This document shows, piece by piece, positions 53,371 to 62,993 of a DNA stretch of 64,000 nt (the stretch's first letter is position 1; each line of letters opens with the position of its first letter). The notes below the pieces were generated by a model that saw nothing but the letters and a program-made list of their open reading frames with translations, was not told the DNA's origin and did no database searches. The stretch is from positions 372,001 through 436,000 of the forward strand of contig NZ_FTNR01000001.1 of NCBI RefSeq assembly GCF_900156475.1. Reading direction: 5' to 3'. The DNA comes from Natronorubrum thiooxidans. GTDB taxonomy: Archaea > Halobacteriota > Halobacteria > Halobacteriales > Natrialbaceae. Position numbers and translations under genes: made by a program.

Positions 53371-53826
53371 TCAGTCGTCCGGATTGACGACGAACATGGT
53401 GCCGATAACCTCCTCGACGTCCGGTTCGGTGTAGCCGATCTCGTATTTTCCTTTGAACGGGAACTGCCAGGAGTGACTGGTTCCGCCGTTGCTGCCGGAC
53501 CACTGACACGGACTGGGGATCTCGGCTGGATAAATCTCGCCGCTGCTATCGCTCCATCGCCAGGTGATATTCGTCATTTCATCGACCTTGATTGGGTCAG
53601 GATCGAACGCGGGATCACGGTTCGGCGACACCTCGACTGTGACCTCCGACTCACCAGTGTAATCGAGCAGTTCGTAGTCATCCATTTCGTCGAGTCGCGT
53701 CTCGTAGCTCCCCGCGCCTTCATCGTCCGCTTCATCATCATCGTCGCCGTTATCGTCCCCGAGACAGCCCGCTACCAGCGTCGCTGTGCAAGCAGCAGTT
53801 CCGACGAACGTCCGTCGCGTCCACAT
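53371..53826 (-). CDS. Tat-type lipoprotein, cupredoxin-like
   Basis: A 151-residue secreted protein. The N-terminus has a twin-arginine motif (TRRTFVG) and a lipobox ending at Cys21 (LVAGC), so it should be anchored outside the membrane. An Asp/Glu-rich linker (residues about 23-45) leads to a beta-rich domain (KVDEMTNITWRWSDSSG, HSWQFPFKGKYEIGYTEPD) resembling halocyanin-type cupredoxins. The usual C-terminal Cys-x4-His-x4-Met copper site is missing, so copper binding is doubtful. Function unknown. Confidence 0.7.
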   Translation of the reverse strand: MWTRRTFVGTAACTATLVAGCLGDDNGDDDDEADDEGAGSYETRLDEMDDYELLDYTGESEVTVEVSPNRDPAFDPDPIKVDEMTNITWRWSDSSGEIYPAEIPSPCQWSGSNGGTSHSWQFPFKGKYEIGYTEPDVEEVIGTMFVVNPDD

Positions 53827-53936
53827 TATATACCGCCCTATGGAGTCGTCAGACATAACAGTTCGTCCGTATTCGACTGCCGTACCACGGTTGCAGTCTC
53901 TCGGCGCACGGTTCGGCACACCGCGAGGCGAGGCGC

Positions 53937-54164
53937 TCACCGAGCGTCGTCGAGGTCGACGACTGCCGCCAGATCGGCCGACAGCCAGTTGGTCAACTGT
54001 TCGTTCTCCGTACACTCGCGTGGGGCGATCGTACATCGATCCGGTCGATCCCGATACCGGACGACGATGCACTCGAGTGCGGGTGCGTGCTCCGTATTTG
54101 CCGCCGCTGTGGCCAATCGATCGCTGACGCTCCGATTGTCGTGGCCGGTTGCAGAACCGCTCAT
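53937..54164 (-). CDS. small haloarchaeal protein, function unknown
   Basis: A 75-residue protein ending in LECIVVRYRDRPDRCTIAP followed by LTNWLSADLAAVVDL, a pattern I associate with a family of very small haloarchaeal proteins (possibly DUF7511; the name is from memory). It has no membrane segment. Two Cys residues are present. It is divergent from the long helical protein gene on the right. Confidence 0.65.
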   Translation of the reverse strand: MSGSATGHDNRSVSDRLATAAANTEHAPALECIVVRYRDRPDRCTIAPRECTENEQLTNWLSADLAAVVDLDDAR

Positions 54165-54416
54165 GGGTTGGTAACCTCGAACACGGTACGTCCCTCTCGG
54201 TCGGAAACCAACAAAACCGCTGCTAATTGCCGTATTGAGGACTCCGTACTCGCTCGAGTCGATCAGTAGCGTCCGGTAGTGGCTGACACGGCGCGATGGG
54301 AGTGAATTCCCGGTGTGACGGCCGTGATTTGTCCGTCCTCGATCGCCTGCCCGTAGCAGTACGTTCCACTCAGTACCGGCACGGTCGTCGCTAGAGCGCT
54401 ATTAGCGTGATTTACC

Positions 54417-55226
54417 GTGTTGCGGGCCCCCACTCCGGCTGTGTCCGCACCTCGAACGGCCGTTCTCGAGTCGGCAGCGGCGGTACTCGACTGCGAACAC
54501 ACGCAGTTGACCGCCGAACGACGCGCGTTCGAACGGTTTCGCACACGTGTCACACGACTCGAGACGGCTGCACCCACCACGGCCGCCGTAGCATCACACA
54601 CGGCCGGATCGCCGATAGCCGTCCAAACGCACTCGACGCCCCGAACGGGCAGTCTCGAGTCGCTCGTCAACGCCTATCGCGACACCGTCTGTTCGGTCTC
54701 CCACTACGACGACGTGTACGACGAACCCTGTCACGAGCATCTCGCCGGCGAACTCGGCGTGGAGCTGGCCGCGGCGGTCGAACACGGCTCACAGCTCACC
54801 CCGCAGCTGAAACAGTCGATGGTCGCGGCGGCCGGCCATGCCGTGACCGCTCGAGCCGACCTGCTCGAGGCGATCGAAACCGAGCAGGACGCACTCGAGA
54901 CGGCCACACAGACCCTCGCGACACTCCGAGCGGAGCTCGAGTCGCTCCGCGCCCAGCCGCTGGCACGACTCGAGTTCAACGCACTCCGACTCACGAGAGC
55001 GCGCCTCGTCCGTCTTCGATCCCAGTGTGACGACCTCGTTGCATCGCGACAGGCCCTGATCTGGCGACGGCGACAGCTCACGATCGCCGACATCGGTGTC
55101 TTCGAGCGCTACTGCTACGGCGAGTGCGAACGGACGTACCCGGTGCTCGCCGCGCTCGCGACGTATGGCGATCACCTCGAGCAGACGCTGTCGCGCGTCG
55201 ACGGCTACTTGACAACAGCCAGATAG
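54417..55226 (+). CDS. haloarchaeal helical protein, function unknown
   Basis: A 269-residue protein that is almost all alpha-helical, with long coiled-coil-like stretches (residues about 150-215, rich in Leu, Glu, Ala and Arg). It resembles proteins of the haloarchaeal DUF7260 type, a name recalled from memory. A central conserved-looking patch reads SVSHYDDVYDEPCHEHLAGELG. The start is ambiguous: GTG at 54417 or TTG at 54420. No signal peptide or membrane helix is seen. Codon use fits the chromosome. Confidence 0.65.
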   Translation: MLRAPTPAVSAPRTAVLESAAAVLDCEHTQLTAERRAFERFRTRVTRLETAAPTTAAVASHTAGSPIAVQTHSTPRTGSLESLVNAYRDTVCSVSHYDDVYDEPCHEHLAGELGVELAAAVEHGSQLTPQLKQSMVAAAGHAVTARADLLEAIETEQDALETATQTLATLRAELESLRAQPLARLEFNALRLTRARLVRLRSQCDDLVASRQALIWRRRQLTIADIGVFERYCYGECERTYPVLAALATYGDHLEQTLSRVDGYLTTAR

Positions 55227-55337
55227 CAACGGCAGCGCGGCTGGGTGTATAAACGACCGAGTCGACACGGTAGCAACGCTCGATGGTTGTGTACCGACAA
55301 AAGAAGAGGATCCGAAGCGTGTCGGTTCCGCCGGCGC

Positions 55338-55493
55338 TCAGCGCTGTCGGGAGCGAGACTGGTGCTCGAGCAACCGGGTGCTGATCGCGCTTTTTCGGTG
55401 ACTGGTCTGCAGGTGGGTGTACACGTCGGTGGCGGTCTCGCCGGTGTACGCACACAGCGGACAGGTCTCGGTCTGGGTGGGCATGGATGGCAT
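55338..55493 (-). CDS. small C2H2-type zinc finger protein
   Basis: A 51-residue protein with one zinc finger: Cys-x2-Cys (CPLC) followed, after an 11-residue gap, by His-x4-His (HLQTSH). ATGs at 55493 and 55484 both work. Such single-finger proteins (like HVO_2753-type small zinc proteins) are common and abundant in haloarchaea. A basic C-terminus could bind nucleic acid. Confidence 0.6.
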   Translation of the reverse strand: MPSMPTQTETCPLCAYTGETATDVYTHLQTSHRKSAISTRLLEHQSRSRQR

Positions 55494-55754
55494 GTGGGGT
55501 GTGGAACTGCGGGATGGCACTGGTCGTCGTCGCGCGATGCTCGCTCGCATCGGTTGGGGGTCGCGTTCGGGATGACTGCTGGCTCCGCCGCCGGTTCTCG
55601 ACGGCGCGGTCGTCATCCAGTTTCGACCACAACCGAGCCGTACAAGGCCGTTTCTAGGAGCCGTCCGGACTACCGTTGGGTGTCTCGTAGGACTATTGAG
55701 ACGCCGCCGGAGATAATCGATTGGCGATATCGAATCGCAACGACCGCGAGCGGC
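55494..55754. other. spacer without a recognised gene
   Basis: Two hundred and sixty-one bases between the zinc finger gene and the 3' end of the polyphosphate kinase gene. Upstream arginine-rich codons in the zinc finger frame extend into it but have no coding character. No clear repeat or hairpin was seen. Confidence 0.4.
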
Positions 55755-58629
55755 TCACTCCTGGTTTGGCTCGCGCGCCGCCTGCATAAACGTCTCGTGG
55801 GCGTCCAGACTCGAGTCAGTCGACTGCACCCGTTCGTAGCTCCCGTCCGAGCGCATCGTCCACCGGTTTTCCGTATCGGCTAACAGCGTCTCGAGGGTCT
55901 CCTCGAGGCGCGCTTGCAGCGGCGGCGATTCGATCGGCGCGACCGCCTCGACGCGGCTGTCGAGGTTGCGCGCCATCCAGTCGGCTGAGCCAATGTAGTA
56001 GCGCTCGTCGCCGCCGGCGTGGAAGTAGAAGATCCGGGAGTGCTCGAGGAAGCGACCGACGATGCTGTGAACCGTGATCGTCGCGCTGACGTCCTCGAGG
56101 CCCGGACGGAGCCGACAGATGTCCCGCACGATGAGGTCAATCTCGACGCCGGCCATCGACGCTCGGTAGAGCTCCCGGACGATCTCGGGGTCCTCGAGTC
56201 GGTTCATTTTGGCGACGATCCGAGCGTCCTCGCCCGCTCTCGCCTGCTCGGCTTCGGCCCGAATCAGGTCGGTAACGCGCGCGCATGTTCCCCGGCGCGA
56301 TGAGGAGTTTCCGGTACTCCCGGTGCATCGAGTGGCCGGTAAAGTAGTTGAACAGCCTGACGAGATCCTGCCCGATATCTCGATCGGCCGTCAGCAGGCC
56401 GAGATCCTCGTAGTGTTTTGCGGTCTCGGAGTGGTAGTTGCCGGTCCCAATGTGCGAGTAGAGTCGAACACCATCGTCCTCTCTGCGGACGACCAGCGAC
56501 GTCTTCGTGTGGGTCTTGTAGCCCACCGTGCCGTAGGCGACGTGGATGCCCTCCTCCTCGAGTTTCTTCGCCCACTCGAGGTTGTTCTGCTCGTCGAAGC
56601 GGGCTTTGAGTTCGACCATGACGGCGACCTGTTTCCCGTTCCGGGCGGCCTCGATCAGACTCTCGATGATCCGGGAATCGCTCGCCGTGCGGTAGATCGC
56701 CGCCTTGATCGCCAACACGTCGGGATCGTTCGCTGCCGTCTCGAGAAAGCGCTGGACGGTTCCTTCGAACGCGTGATAGGGGTGGTGGACGAGCACGTCC
56801 CGCTCACGAACGCTGTCGAAGATGTTCGTCCCGTCCTCGCGCGCGCCGAGTCGCGGGTGGGGCTGTGGCGTCCACTCGGGAACCTGTAACGCTGGCCGAT
56901 CCAGCGCCGTCAGTTCGGTGAAATCCCGATAATCCAGCGGTCCCTCGAGTTCGACCACTTCCCGATCGTCGAGGTCGAGTTCCCGCGTGAGCACGTCGCG
57001 AATCGCGTCCGGCGCGTCACGTTCGATCTCAAGTCGGACGACGGTCCCAAAGCGCCGTTCCTCGAGTACCTCTTCGATCAGCTCGATTAAGTCCTCGGCG
57101 ACGTCCTCGTCGCGTCGCACCTCGGCGTTTCGCGTCACCCGGAACAGCGCCGTCTCGACGAGTTCGACGTCCGGAAACAGTAACTCGAGGTTCGATCGGA
57201 CCACGTCCTCGAGCAGGACGTATCGCGTCTCGTCGCCAACCTGGATGAACCGCCGCTGGTTGCGGGGGATCTTCACCCGCGAGAACGTGACCTCGGCGTC
57301 GGGGTGTTCTCGGGTCAGGACGGCAAGCGAGAGGCTCTGATTCGAAATGAACGGGAACGGATGGGCCGGGTCGAACGTCAGCGGAGTCAGCGTTGGCAGG
57401 ATCGAACGCTCGAACTGCGTCCGCAGTTGCGCTTGCTCGGCTTCCGAGAGCTCGTCGTGGTCGACGACCTGAATCCCGGCGTCCGAAAGCGCGGGTCGGA
57501 TCTCGTCTCGATAGCACCGGCTCTGTCGGTCGAACAGCGCCCGAGCTTCCTCGAGGGCGGCTTCCCACTGCTCGGCCGGCGTTCGCCCGTCGGGCGTCTT
57601 CTCGGTGATCCCCGCGGCGATCTGTTGTTTCAGTCCACCGATACGCTTGCGGACGAACTCGTCCATGTTCGTCGTGAAGATGGCCAAAAACTTCACTCGC
57701 TCTAACAGCGGGTTCGTGTCGTCGATGGCCTCGTGGAGGACGCGCCGTTGAAAAGCGAGTTCGCTGAGCTCGCGGTTGAGGTAGTACTCCGGATCGTCGA
57801 GGTCGAGAGCCGACACGTCGACGCTGGCCGGCTCTTCGCTGTCGGACGGTCCCCTGTCGATTTCGGACGCCGACGCACCACCCTCGTCAGGTTCGGACGC
57901 CGATGCATCACCTTCGTCAGTGTCGGACACCGACTCGGTCCCGTTCGGTGGGGTGACGATTTTCTCATCCGACCGCGCTTTGTGACCGCTCGTAGAGACA
58001 CGTATGAACCTGTCTCTGCGGATGTCGTACGCTGTGAGGCTGCCGCCGTACACACAGCCCGTATCGAGCCCGACCGCCCACTCGCTCTCGAGCGGATCCT
58101 CGAGGACGGTGTGGCCGAAAAAGACTCGCGGCGGCCCCTGATACTCGTCGAACCAGAACGGGCCGTCATAGCCGTCGCCGTCGGGTGCTCGCATCGAGAT
58201 AACGTCCGCATCCGAGTGTGCCGCCAGCGGTCGATTCGGATCGACGCCGCCGTGGACGACGAGACCACCGTCCCAGGCGATTGCGGTCGGCAACGACTCG
58301 AGATACGCATGGTCGCGGTCGTCGAGCGACTCGAGTGTGGTATCCCCGTCGAGGACCTTCTGTTCGTTGTTTCCCCGCACGGACAGCAGCTGTGGGGTCG
58401 TTCGAACGCGCTCGAGGACGGCGTCGCTTGCCGGCCCCTTCCGAACCAGGTCGCCGACGAAAACGCCGAGATCGTTCGGGCCGAGGTCGAGCCTCGAGAG
58501 CAACGTCTCGAGGGTCTCGAGACAGCCGTGGACGTCACCGATGACGTAGACGTCGTCGTAGGCGTCGAGCTCGAGGTGCCGAGTGTCGAACGAGAGTCCG
58601 TCGTCGAACGGAGTGCTGGTTGTGGTCAC
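55755..58629 (-). pseudogene. ppk1: PPP-type phosphatase / polyphosphate kinase 1 fusion, split by a frameshift
   Basis: Two overlapping reading frames (58629-56137 and 56283-55755) rebuild one protein of about 958 residues. Residues 27-215 form a calcineurin-like phosphoesterase (GDVHG at 31-35, GDLVRKGP, GNNE). After an acidic Ser/Glu linker (about 235-275), PPK1 begins with YLNRELSELAFQRRVL. His707 (KTHTK) is the likely phosphorylated histidine; PPK's second catalytic His lies in RFLEHSRIFYF, beyond the shift. The frame breaks in a (GC)4 tract at 56277-56284: adding two bases gives NMRARVTDLIRAE and restores the frame. Start is GTG. Without the second part the kinase should be inactive. 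Confidence 0.85.
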
Positions 58630-58866
58630 GGGTTACTCAGCGGAGTTTCGAAGAGGCTCAGATAAGCCGTTTATATGAGTCCCGTAGTCTGATATATAGC
58701 ACTCAGTACTGACCGACGTTCGTTAAGGGTCGACACACCACTATCGGACAGCGACGCGCGCTATTGAGACAATACCGACGGAAAACGTAGACAGCGCGTC
58801 TCGAGGGTGGTTGGACGGTCGACGATCGATGGCGAATCGTTGGGGCTCGAGACGCGGGTTGCAGTG

Positions 58867-60579
58867 TCAGCTGTTTCGCTGGTACTTGTTCCGAAGCACG
58901 ATTGCGCTCGCGTTCATCATCAGCATGACGATGAGCAGCGTCAACACGCCGGCTGCGAGGACGCCGTACCGGAAGTCAGTGGCGATGAGCCGCGACCAGG
59001 AGTAGATCTGGCGCGGCATCGCGCTGAACAGGCCGAAAAACGAGTTCGGCGGGATCCGAACGACGGCGGCGACGCCGACCATCAACAGCGGGGCCGTCTC
59101 CCCGATCGCGCGACCGAGCGCGAGGATCGTCCCTGTCAGGATCCCCGGCATCGCACGTGGGAGGACGACGCTTCGGACAGTCTGCCACTTCGTCGCACCC
59201 ATCCCGTACGACGCCTGTCGCAGCGAATCAGGCACGCCGCGGATCGCCTCCTGTGCGGAGACGATGATGATCGGGAGGATGAGCAACGCAATGGTAAACC
59301 CGCCGACGACGACGATCCCGCTCTGGAGGCCGGCCGTCCGAACGAACAGCGCGAGGCCGAGCACACCGTAGACGACCGACGGCACGCCGGCGAGGTTGGC
59401 GATGTTGATCTCGAGGAACTCGACAAGCTGTCCGGGACGCCCCTGGTTGGGCGCGTACTCCTCTAAGTAGACCGCCGCGCCGACGCCGATCGGGAACGCC
59501 GAAATCGCGACGACAGTGAGCATCATCACCGAACCGACCAGCGCGGGATAGATCCCGGCATCCGCCGGTGTCGTACTGTGGGAACTGTTCAGGAACTGCC
59601 AGTCGAGCCAGAGCTCGGGACCGGCGAACCCGAGTGCGTTGACGAGGACGGCTGCGAGGACCGCACCGCCACCGATCACGACGGGGAAGGCGAGTCCAGC
59701 CATCCCTTCACCGCGTCGCTGGACGGACTCGACGTACAGGCCAACCGGCATGCCGATAACAGTCGCCGCAATCACGCCCGTCTCCGGAGCGACGCCGGCG
59801 ATCGGTGCCGCGACCATGCCAGCACCGGCGGCGACGAACGTTGCAACGCCCCCGATCACGCCGGCACGGTCAGATTCGCGGACGCGCCGAACGTGCATAG
59901 CAGCTACCGCGGCGATTGGCAGCGTAAACGACGCCAACAGCGACAGCGCCGCCGTCGGCAGGATCGGCAGTGAGACGATCAGGCCCCGCAGACTCGGTAT
60001 CAGCGTCGGGACCGACATCGTCAGGTCGAACAGTTCCTGTCCCAAAAACGGCGTTGTGACCGTGTAATCGACGCTGAAGCCGGGAATGCCGATCAGGGCG
60101 AACCACGGCACGACGACGACGACGGCGAGTCGCTCGAGTGCGCTCCCGGTTCGAGTTCGTGCATGAGCCTCGAGGACGGCAGCCGCGACCACGCCGGCGA
60201 TGGCGAGTGCGAGCCATCCATGTGGTGAGATGACATGCCTGAAGACGATGACCACGCCGCCGGCGAGCAACGTTGCGGCGATCGGCAGGCCGAACGAGAT
60301 GTATGCGACAGACCCCGACGGCTCCGAGTCGCGATAGTAGTAGGCAGCGAGCGCGAGTGCCGGCAGCACGACCGTTGCCGCGACGGTAGCGAGCCACCCC
60401 GAATCAGCCGTAAACGGCTGAATCGCGTCGTTGGCGACGTAGAGTAAGAACACCAACACGAGGAGCAACGCGAGGAGCGTCGCGCCCAGACAGCTCAGTT
60501 TGAATAGCAGTCCGCGCCGCTGGCTGACCTTGCCGTCCGCGCCGAACCAGCTCCCGCTGGACTCGTCTGCGGTCGTCAT
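58867..60579 (-). CDS. pstA: phosphate ABC transporter permease PstA, long form
   Basis: A 570-residue permease, about twice the length of bacterial PstA. The C-terminal 290 residues are the classic permease with six membrane helices and the EAA-like loop SLRQASYGMGATKWQTVRSVVLPRAMPG (split here as SLRQASYGMGATKWQ plus TVRSVVLPRAMPG). The N-terminal half adds eight or so extra hydrophobic segments of unknown role. It is the last gene of pstS-pstC-pstA. The start is the ATG at 60577-60579. Confidence 0.92.
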   Translation of the reverse strand: MTTADESSGSWFGADGKVSQRRGLLFKLSCLGATLLALLLVLVFLLYVANDAIQPFTADSGWLATVAATVVLPALALAAYYYRDSEPSGSVAYISFGLPIAATLLAGGVVIVFRHVISPHGWLALAIAGVVAAAVLEAHARTRTGSALERLAVVVVVPWFALIGIPGFSVDYTVTTPFLGQELFDLTMSVPTLIPSLRGLIVSLPILPTAALSLLASFTLPIAAVAAMHVRRVRESDRAGVIGGVATFVAAGAGMVAAPIAGVAPETGVIAATVIGMPVGLYVESVQRRGEGMAGLAFPVVIGGGAVLAAVLVNALGFAGPELWLDWQFLNSSHSTTPADAGIYPALVGSVMMLTVVAISAFPIGVGAAVYLEEYAPNQGRPGQLVEFLEINIANLAGVPSVVYGVLGLALFVRTAGLQSGIVVVGGFTIALLILPIIIVSAQEAIRGVPDSLRQASYGMGATKWQTVRSVVLPRAMPGILTGTILALGRAIGETAPLLMVGVAAVVRIPPNSFFGLFSAMPRQIYSWSRLIATDFRYGVLAAGVLTLLIVMLMMNASAIVLRNKYQRNS

Positions 60580-60718
60580 CAGGCTAGCACCTCCGATAGC
60601 AGGTGTCCGTGGTCGAGATGTCGGTGCGATCGATGATCGATTCGACTCGCGAGAAACCGAGGCGGTCGCCCGAGATCGGCCGCTCGCTCGCTCGTGGCTG
60701 CGTTCGTCGTGTCGTGTC
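60580..60718. other. spacer between pstC and pstA
   Basis: One hundred and thirty-nine bases within the otherwise tight pst operon. It has no TATA-like box close to pstA and no gene. Its length is unusual for genes in one operon. Confidence 0.35.
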
Positions 60719-61654
60719 TCATTGGTACTCCTCCCGGTAGCGCATAGCGATCCGATTGCTCAGCAGGTTCATCGCGAAGGTGATGAAAAACAGCGTTAGC
60801 CCGATCGCGAACATCGAGTAGAACTCTGGCGTCCCACCCGTGGCGTCGCTCGTCACGGCGTGGACCATCGCGGCCGTCATCGTCTGGCCGGAGTTAAACA
60901 GATTCGCGAACGGATTGGTGATGTCGAACATCCGTGCCTGCATTCCGCCAGCCATCACGACGATCATGGTCTCGCCGATCGCTCGCGACAGTGCTAGAAT
61001 GTACGACGAGAAGATCCCCGAAATCGATGCCGGGATGACGATCCCCGTCGACACTTCGTACTTCGTCGCGCCGAGGCCGTAGCCGGCCTGTCGCAACGAG
61101 TCAGGGACTGCACTCATCGCGTCTTCGCTGATCGACGACACCATCGGGATGATCATGATCCCGACCATGATCGACGCCGAAAGCAGGTTGAACAGGTTCA
61201 ACTCGAGGCCGGCCGTGCGGAGCCACGGCGTGAGGTAGACGAGCGCGAGATAGCCGTAGACGACCGTGGGAATGCCTGCGAGGATCTCGAGCGACGGCTT
61301 CAACACCGAGCGCATGCGGTCGCTTGCGTACTCGCTCAGGTAAACCGCGGCTGCAGTGCCAATCGGAATCGCGACCATCGCCGAGACGATCGTCACGATG
61401 AGCGTCGCACTGACGAGCGGGAGCACGCCGAACGTGTCCCGGCTCGATTCCCACGTCGTGCCGGTGAGAAATCCGAGCGCGTTGACCTGTCTAAAGAACG
61501 TCACTGCATCGGCTGCCAATGTCACAACGATGCTGACTGTGACAAATATAGTCAAGGCTGCACAGCCAAACAGCAGCCAGTGATACAGCCGCTCTTTTGC
61601 GATACGTCCGTCGACTGACCGGGTGAGGTCAGCGTCTATTGGATCAGTACTCAT
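60719..61654 (-). CDS. pstC: phosphate ABC transporter permease PstC
   Basis: A 311-residue permease with six membrane helices. The periplasmic and loop regions VNALGFLTGTTWE, YASDRMRSVLKPSLEILAGIP and the coupling loop SLRQAGYGLGATKYEVS are those of PstC. It forms the channel with PstA. It starts 51 bp after pstS on the same strand. Length is normal for the family. Confidence 0.94.
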   Translation of the reverse strand: MSTDPIDADLTRSVDGRIAKERLYHWLLFGCAALTIFVTVSIVVTLAADAVTFFRQVNALGFLTGTTWESSRDTFGVLPLVSATLIVTIVSAMVAIPIGTAAAVYLSEYASDRMRSVLKPSLEILAGIPTVVYGYLALVYLTPWLRTAGLELNLFNLLSASIMVGIMIIPMVSSISEDAMSAVPDSLRQAGYGLGATKYEVSTGIVIPASISGIFSSYILALSRAIGETMIVVMAGGMQARMFDITNPFANLFNSGQTMTAAMVHAVTSDATGGTPEFYSMFAIGLTLFFITFAMNLLSNRIAMRYREEYQ

Positions 61655-61705
61655 GTGTAGAAATGGGTGATTACGAGCGTCTGGCGGCGATGCTCCCCGA
61701 TAGCG

Positions 61706-62689
61706 TTAGTTGCCCGCCGCGTCTTCGAGCGCGCTCAGGTTCGCGTCGGCATCTTCCTGGCTCGACGGAACGTAGCCGATCTCGTCCGCGATCCACTCGG
61801 CGCTCGAGTTCTCGAGGAAGAATTTCATGAACTCGTAGACCTCTTCCCGTTGGACGGCCTCCTCGGAGGGGTAGATAAACAGCGGTCGGGCCATCGGATA
61901 CTCGCCCGCCTGGGCTGCCTGCAGGCTGGGTTCGCCGCAGTCGTCGCCCTCGCTCTCTTTGACGTCGAGTGCTTTCACGCGGTCGCTGTTTTCCTCGTAG
62001 TAGGCGTAGCCGAAGTAGCCGATCGCGTACGGGTCGTCCTGAAGCCCTTCGACGATGATGTTGTCGTCTTCCGTCGGCTCGTAGTCGGTACGGTGGTTGC
62101 CGCCTTCGCCGACGACGTTTTCGGTGAACCAGTCGAACGTCCCTGAGGTCGTGTCGGGACCGTAGAGCGTAAACTCCTCGTCGGGCCACTCGGAGTTGAC
62201 GTCGGCCCACGTCTCGGCGCCGTCTTCCTGCCAGATCTGGGCCATCTCGTCGAAGCTCATGCAGTCGACCCAGTCGTTTTCGGGGCTGACTGCCATCGTG
62301 AGTGCGTCACCCGCGATCTGCATCTCCATCGGCGTGACGTCGTTTTCTGCACAGAGGCTCTCCTCTTCGGATTTGATCGGTCGGGAGGCACCGTTGATGT
62401 CGGAGTCACCGGGACAGAAGTGGTTCTCGAAGCCGCCACCACTACCAGTCGAGTCGACCGTGACGTTTACAGCCTCATGTTCCTCCATGAACCGCTCGGC
62501 CATCGCGTCCGAAACCGGGAATACCGTGCTGGATCCCTTGATGACGACCTCGCCGGAGAGCCCATCTTCGTCACTCGCCTCGTTCTCGGTACAGCCGGCA
62601 ACCGCAAGTGCACCCGTTGCACCGGCCGTCGCGATAAACTTTCGTCGTGAGAGCGCATCGACCGTCCGTCCGAGCTGGTTATCTGCCAT
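61706..62689 (-). CDS. pstS: phosphate-binding lipoprotein PstS
   Basis: A 327-residue substrate-binding protein. It has a Tat motif (SRRKFIATAG at residues 14-23) and lipobox with Cys33 (AVAGC). The phosphate-binding loops KGSSTVFPVSDAMAE (about residue 52) and STGSGGGFENHFCPGDSDI (about 80-98), plus TTSGTFDWFTENV, are clear. I took the ATG at 62687-62689, one codon inside a possible TTG. It is first in the pstSCA unit, downstream of an AT-rich promoter region. Confidence 0.95.
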   Translation of the reverse strand: MADNQLGRTVDALSRRKFIATAGATGALAVAGCTENEASDEDGLSGEVVIKGSSTVFPVSDAMAERFMEEHEAVNVTVDSTGSGGGFENHFCPGDSDINGASRPIKSEEESLCAENDVTPMEMQIAGDALTMAVSPENDWVDCMSFDEMAQIWQEDGAETWADVNSEWPDEEFTLYGPDTTSGTFDWFTENVVGEGGNHRTDYEPTEDDNIIVEGLQDDPYAIGYFGYAYYEENSDRVKALDVKESEGDDCGEPSLQAAQAGEYPMARPLFIYPSEEAVQREEVYEFMKFFLENSSAEWIADEIGYVPSSQEDADANLSALEDAAGN

Positions 62690-62993
62690 CAACAGAAGGA
62701 TACCACAGATTATAGAAAAGCGATGCTATGACTAATATATATTTGTATGTAGCTATATATTCAAGTACGTCTCGACAAAGCATAACCGAGCCGTGTGTCT
62801 GCAGAGCCCCCGATAACGCCCAAATACACCGGTTTGAAAATCCTAGCCGATCCAGGGATTAATATATAGTGACGCCTGTTATGCGCACCGGCTGAGTAGC
62901 CATCTTTTCGAACGCGAGACGGTTTCGGTGGCGGTGTCAGCTCCCTATTCGTTTGATGAGCACGATTCTCACTTGGAGTTCCCGGTGCTGATC
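62690..62993. promoter_or_regulatory. promoter region of pstS
   Basis: A 304-bp gap between phoU and pstS. The part nearest pstS is very AT-rich: on the minus strand TTCTATAATCTG at about 62709-62720 fits a leaderless TATA box for pstS, and ATATATAG/TATATATTAG clusters lie at 62730-62762. The cluster GGATTAATATATAG at 62855-62868 may belong to another promoter or a PhoU-type control site. No gene or hairpin was seen. Confidence 0.5.
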
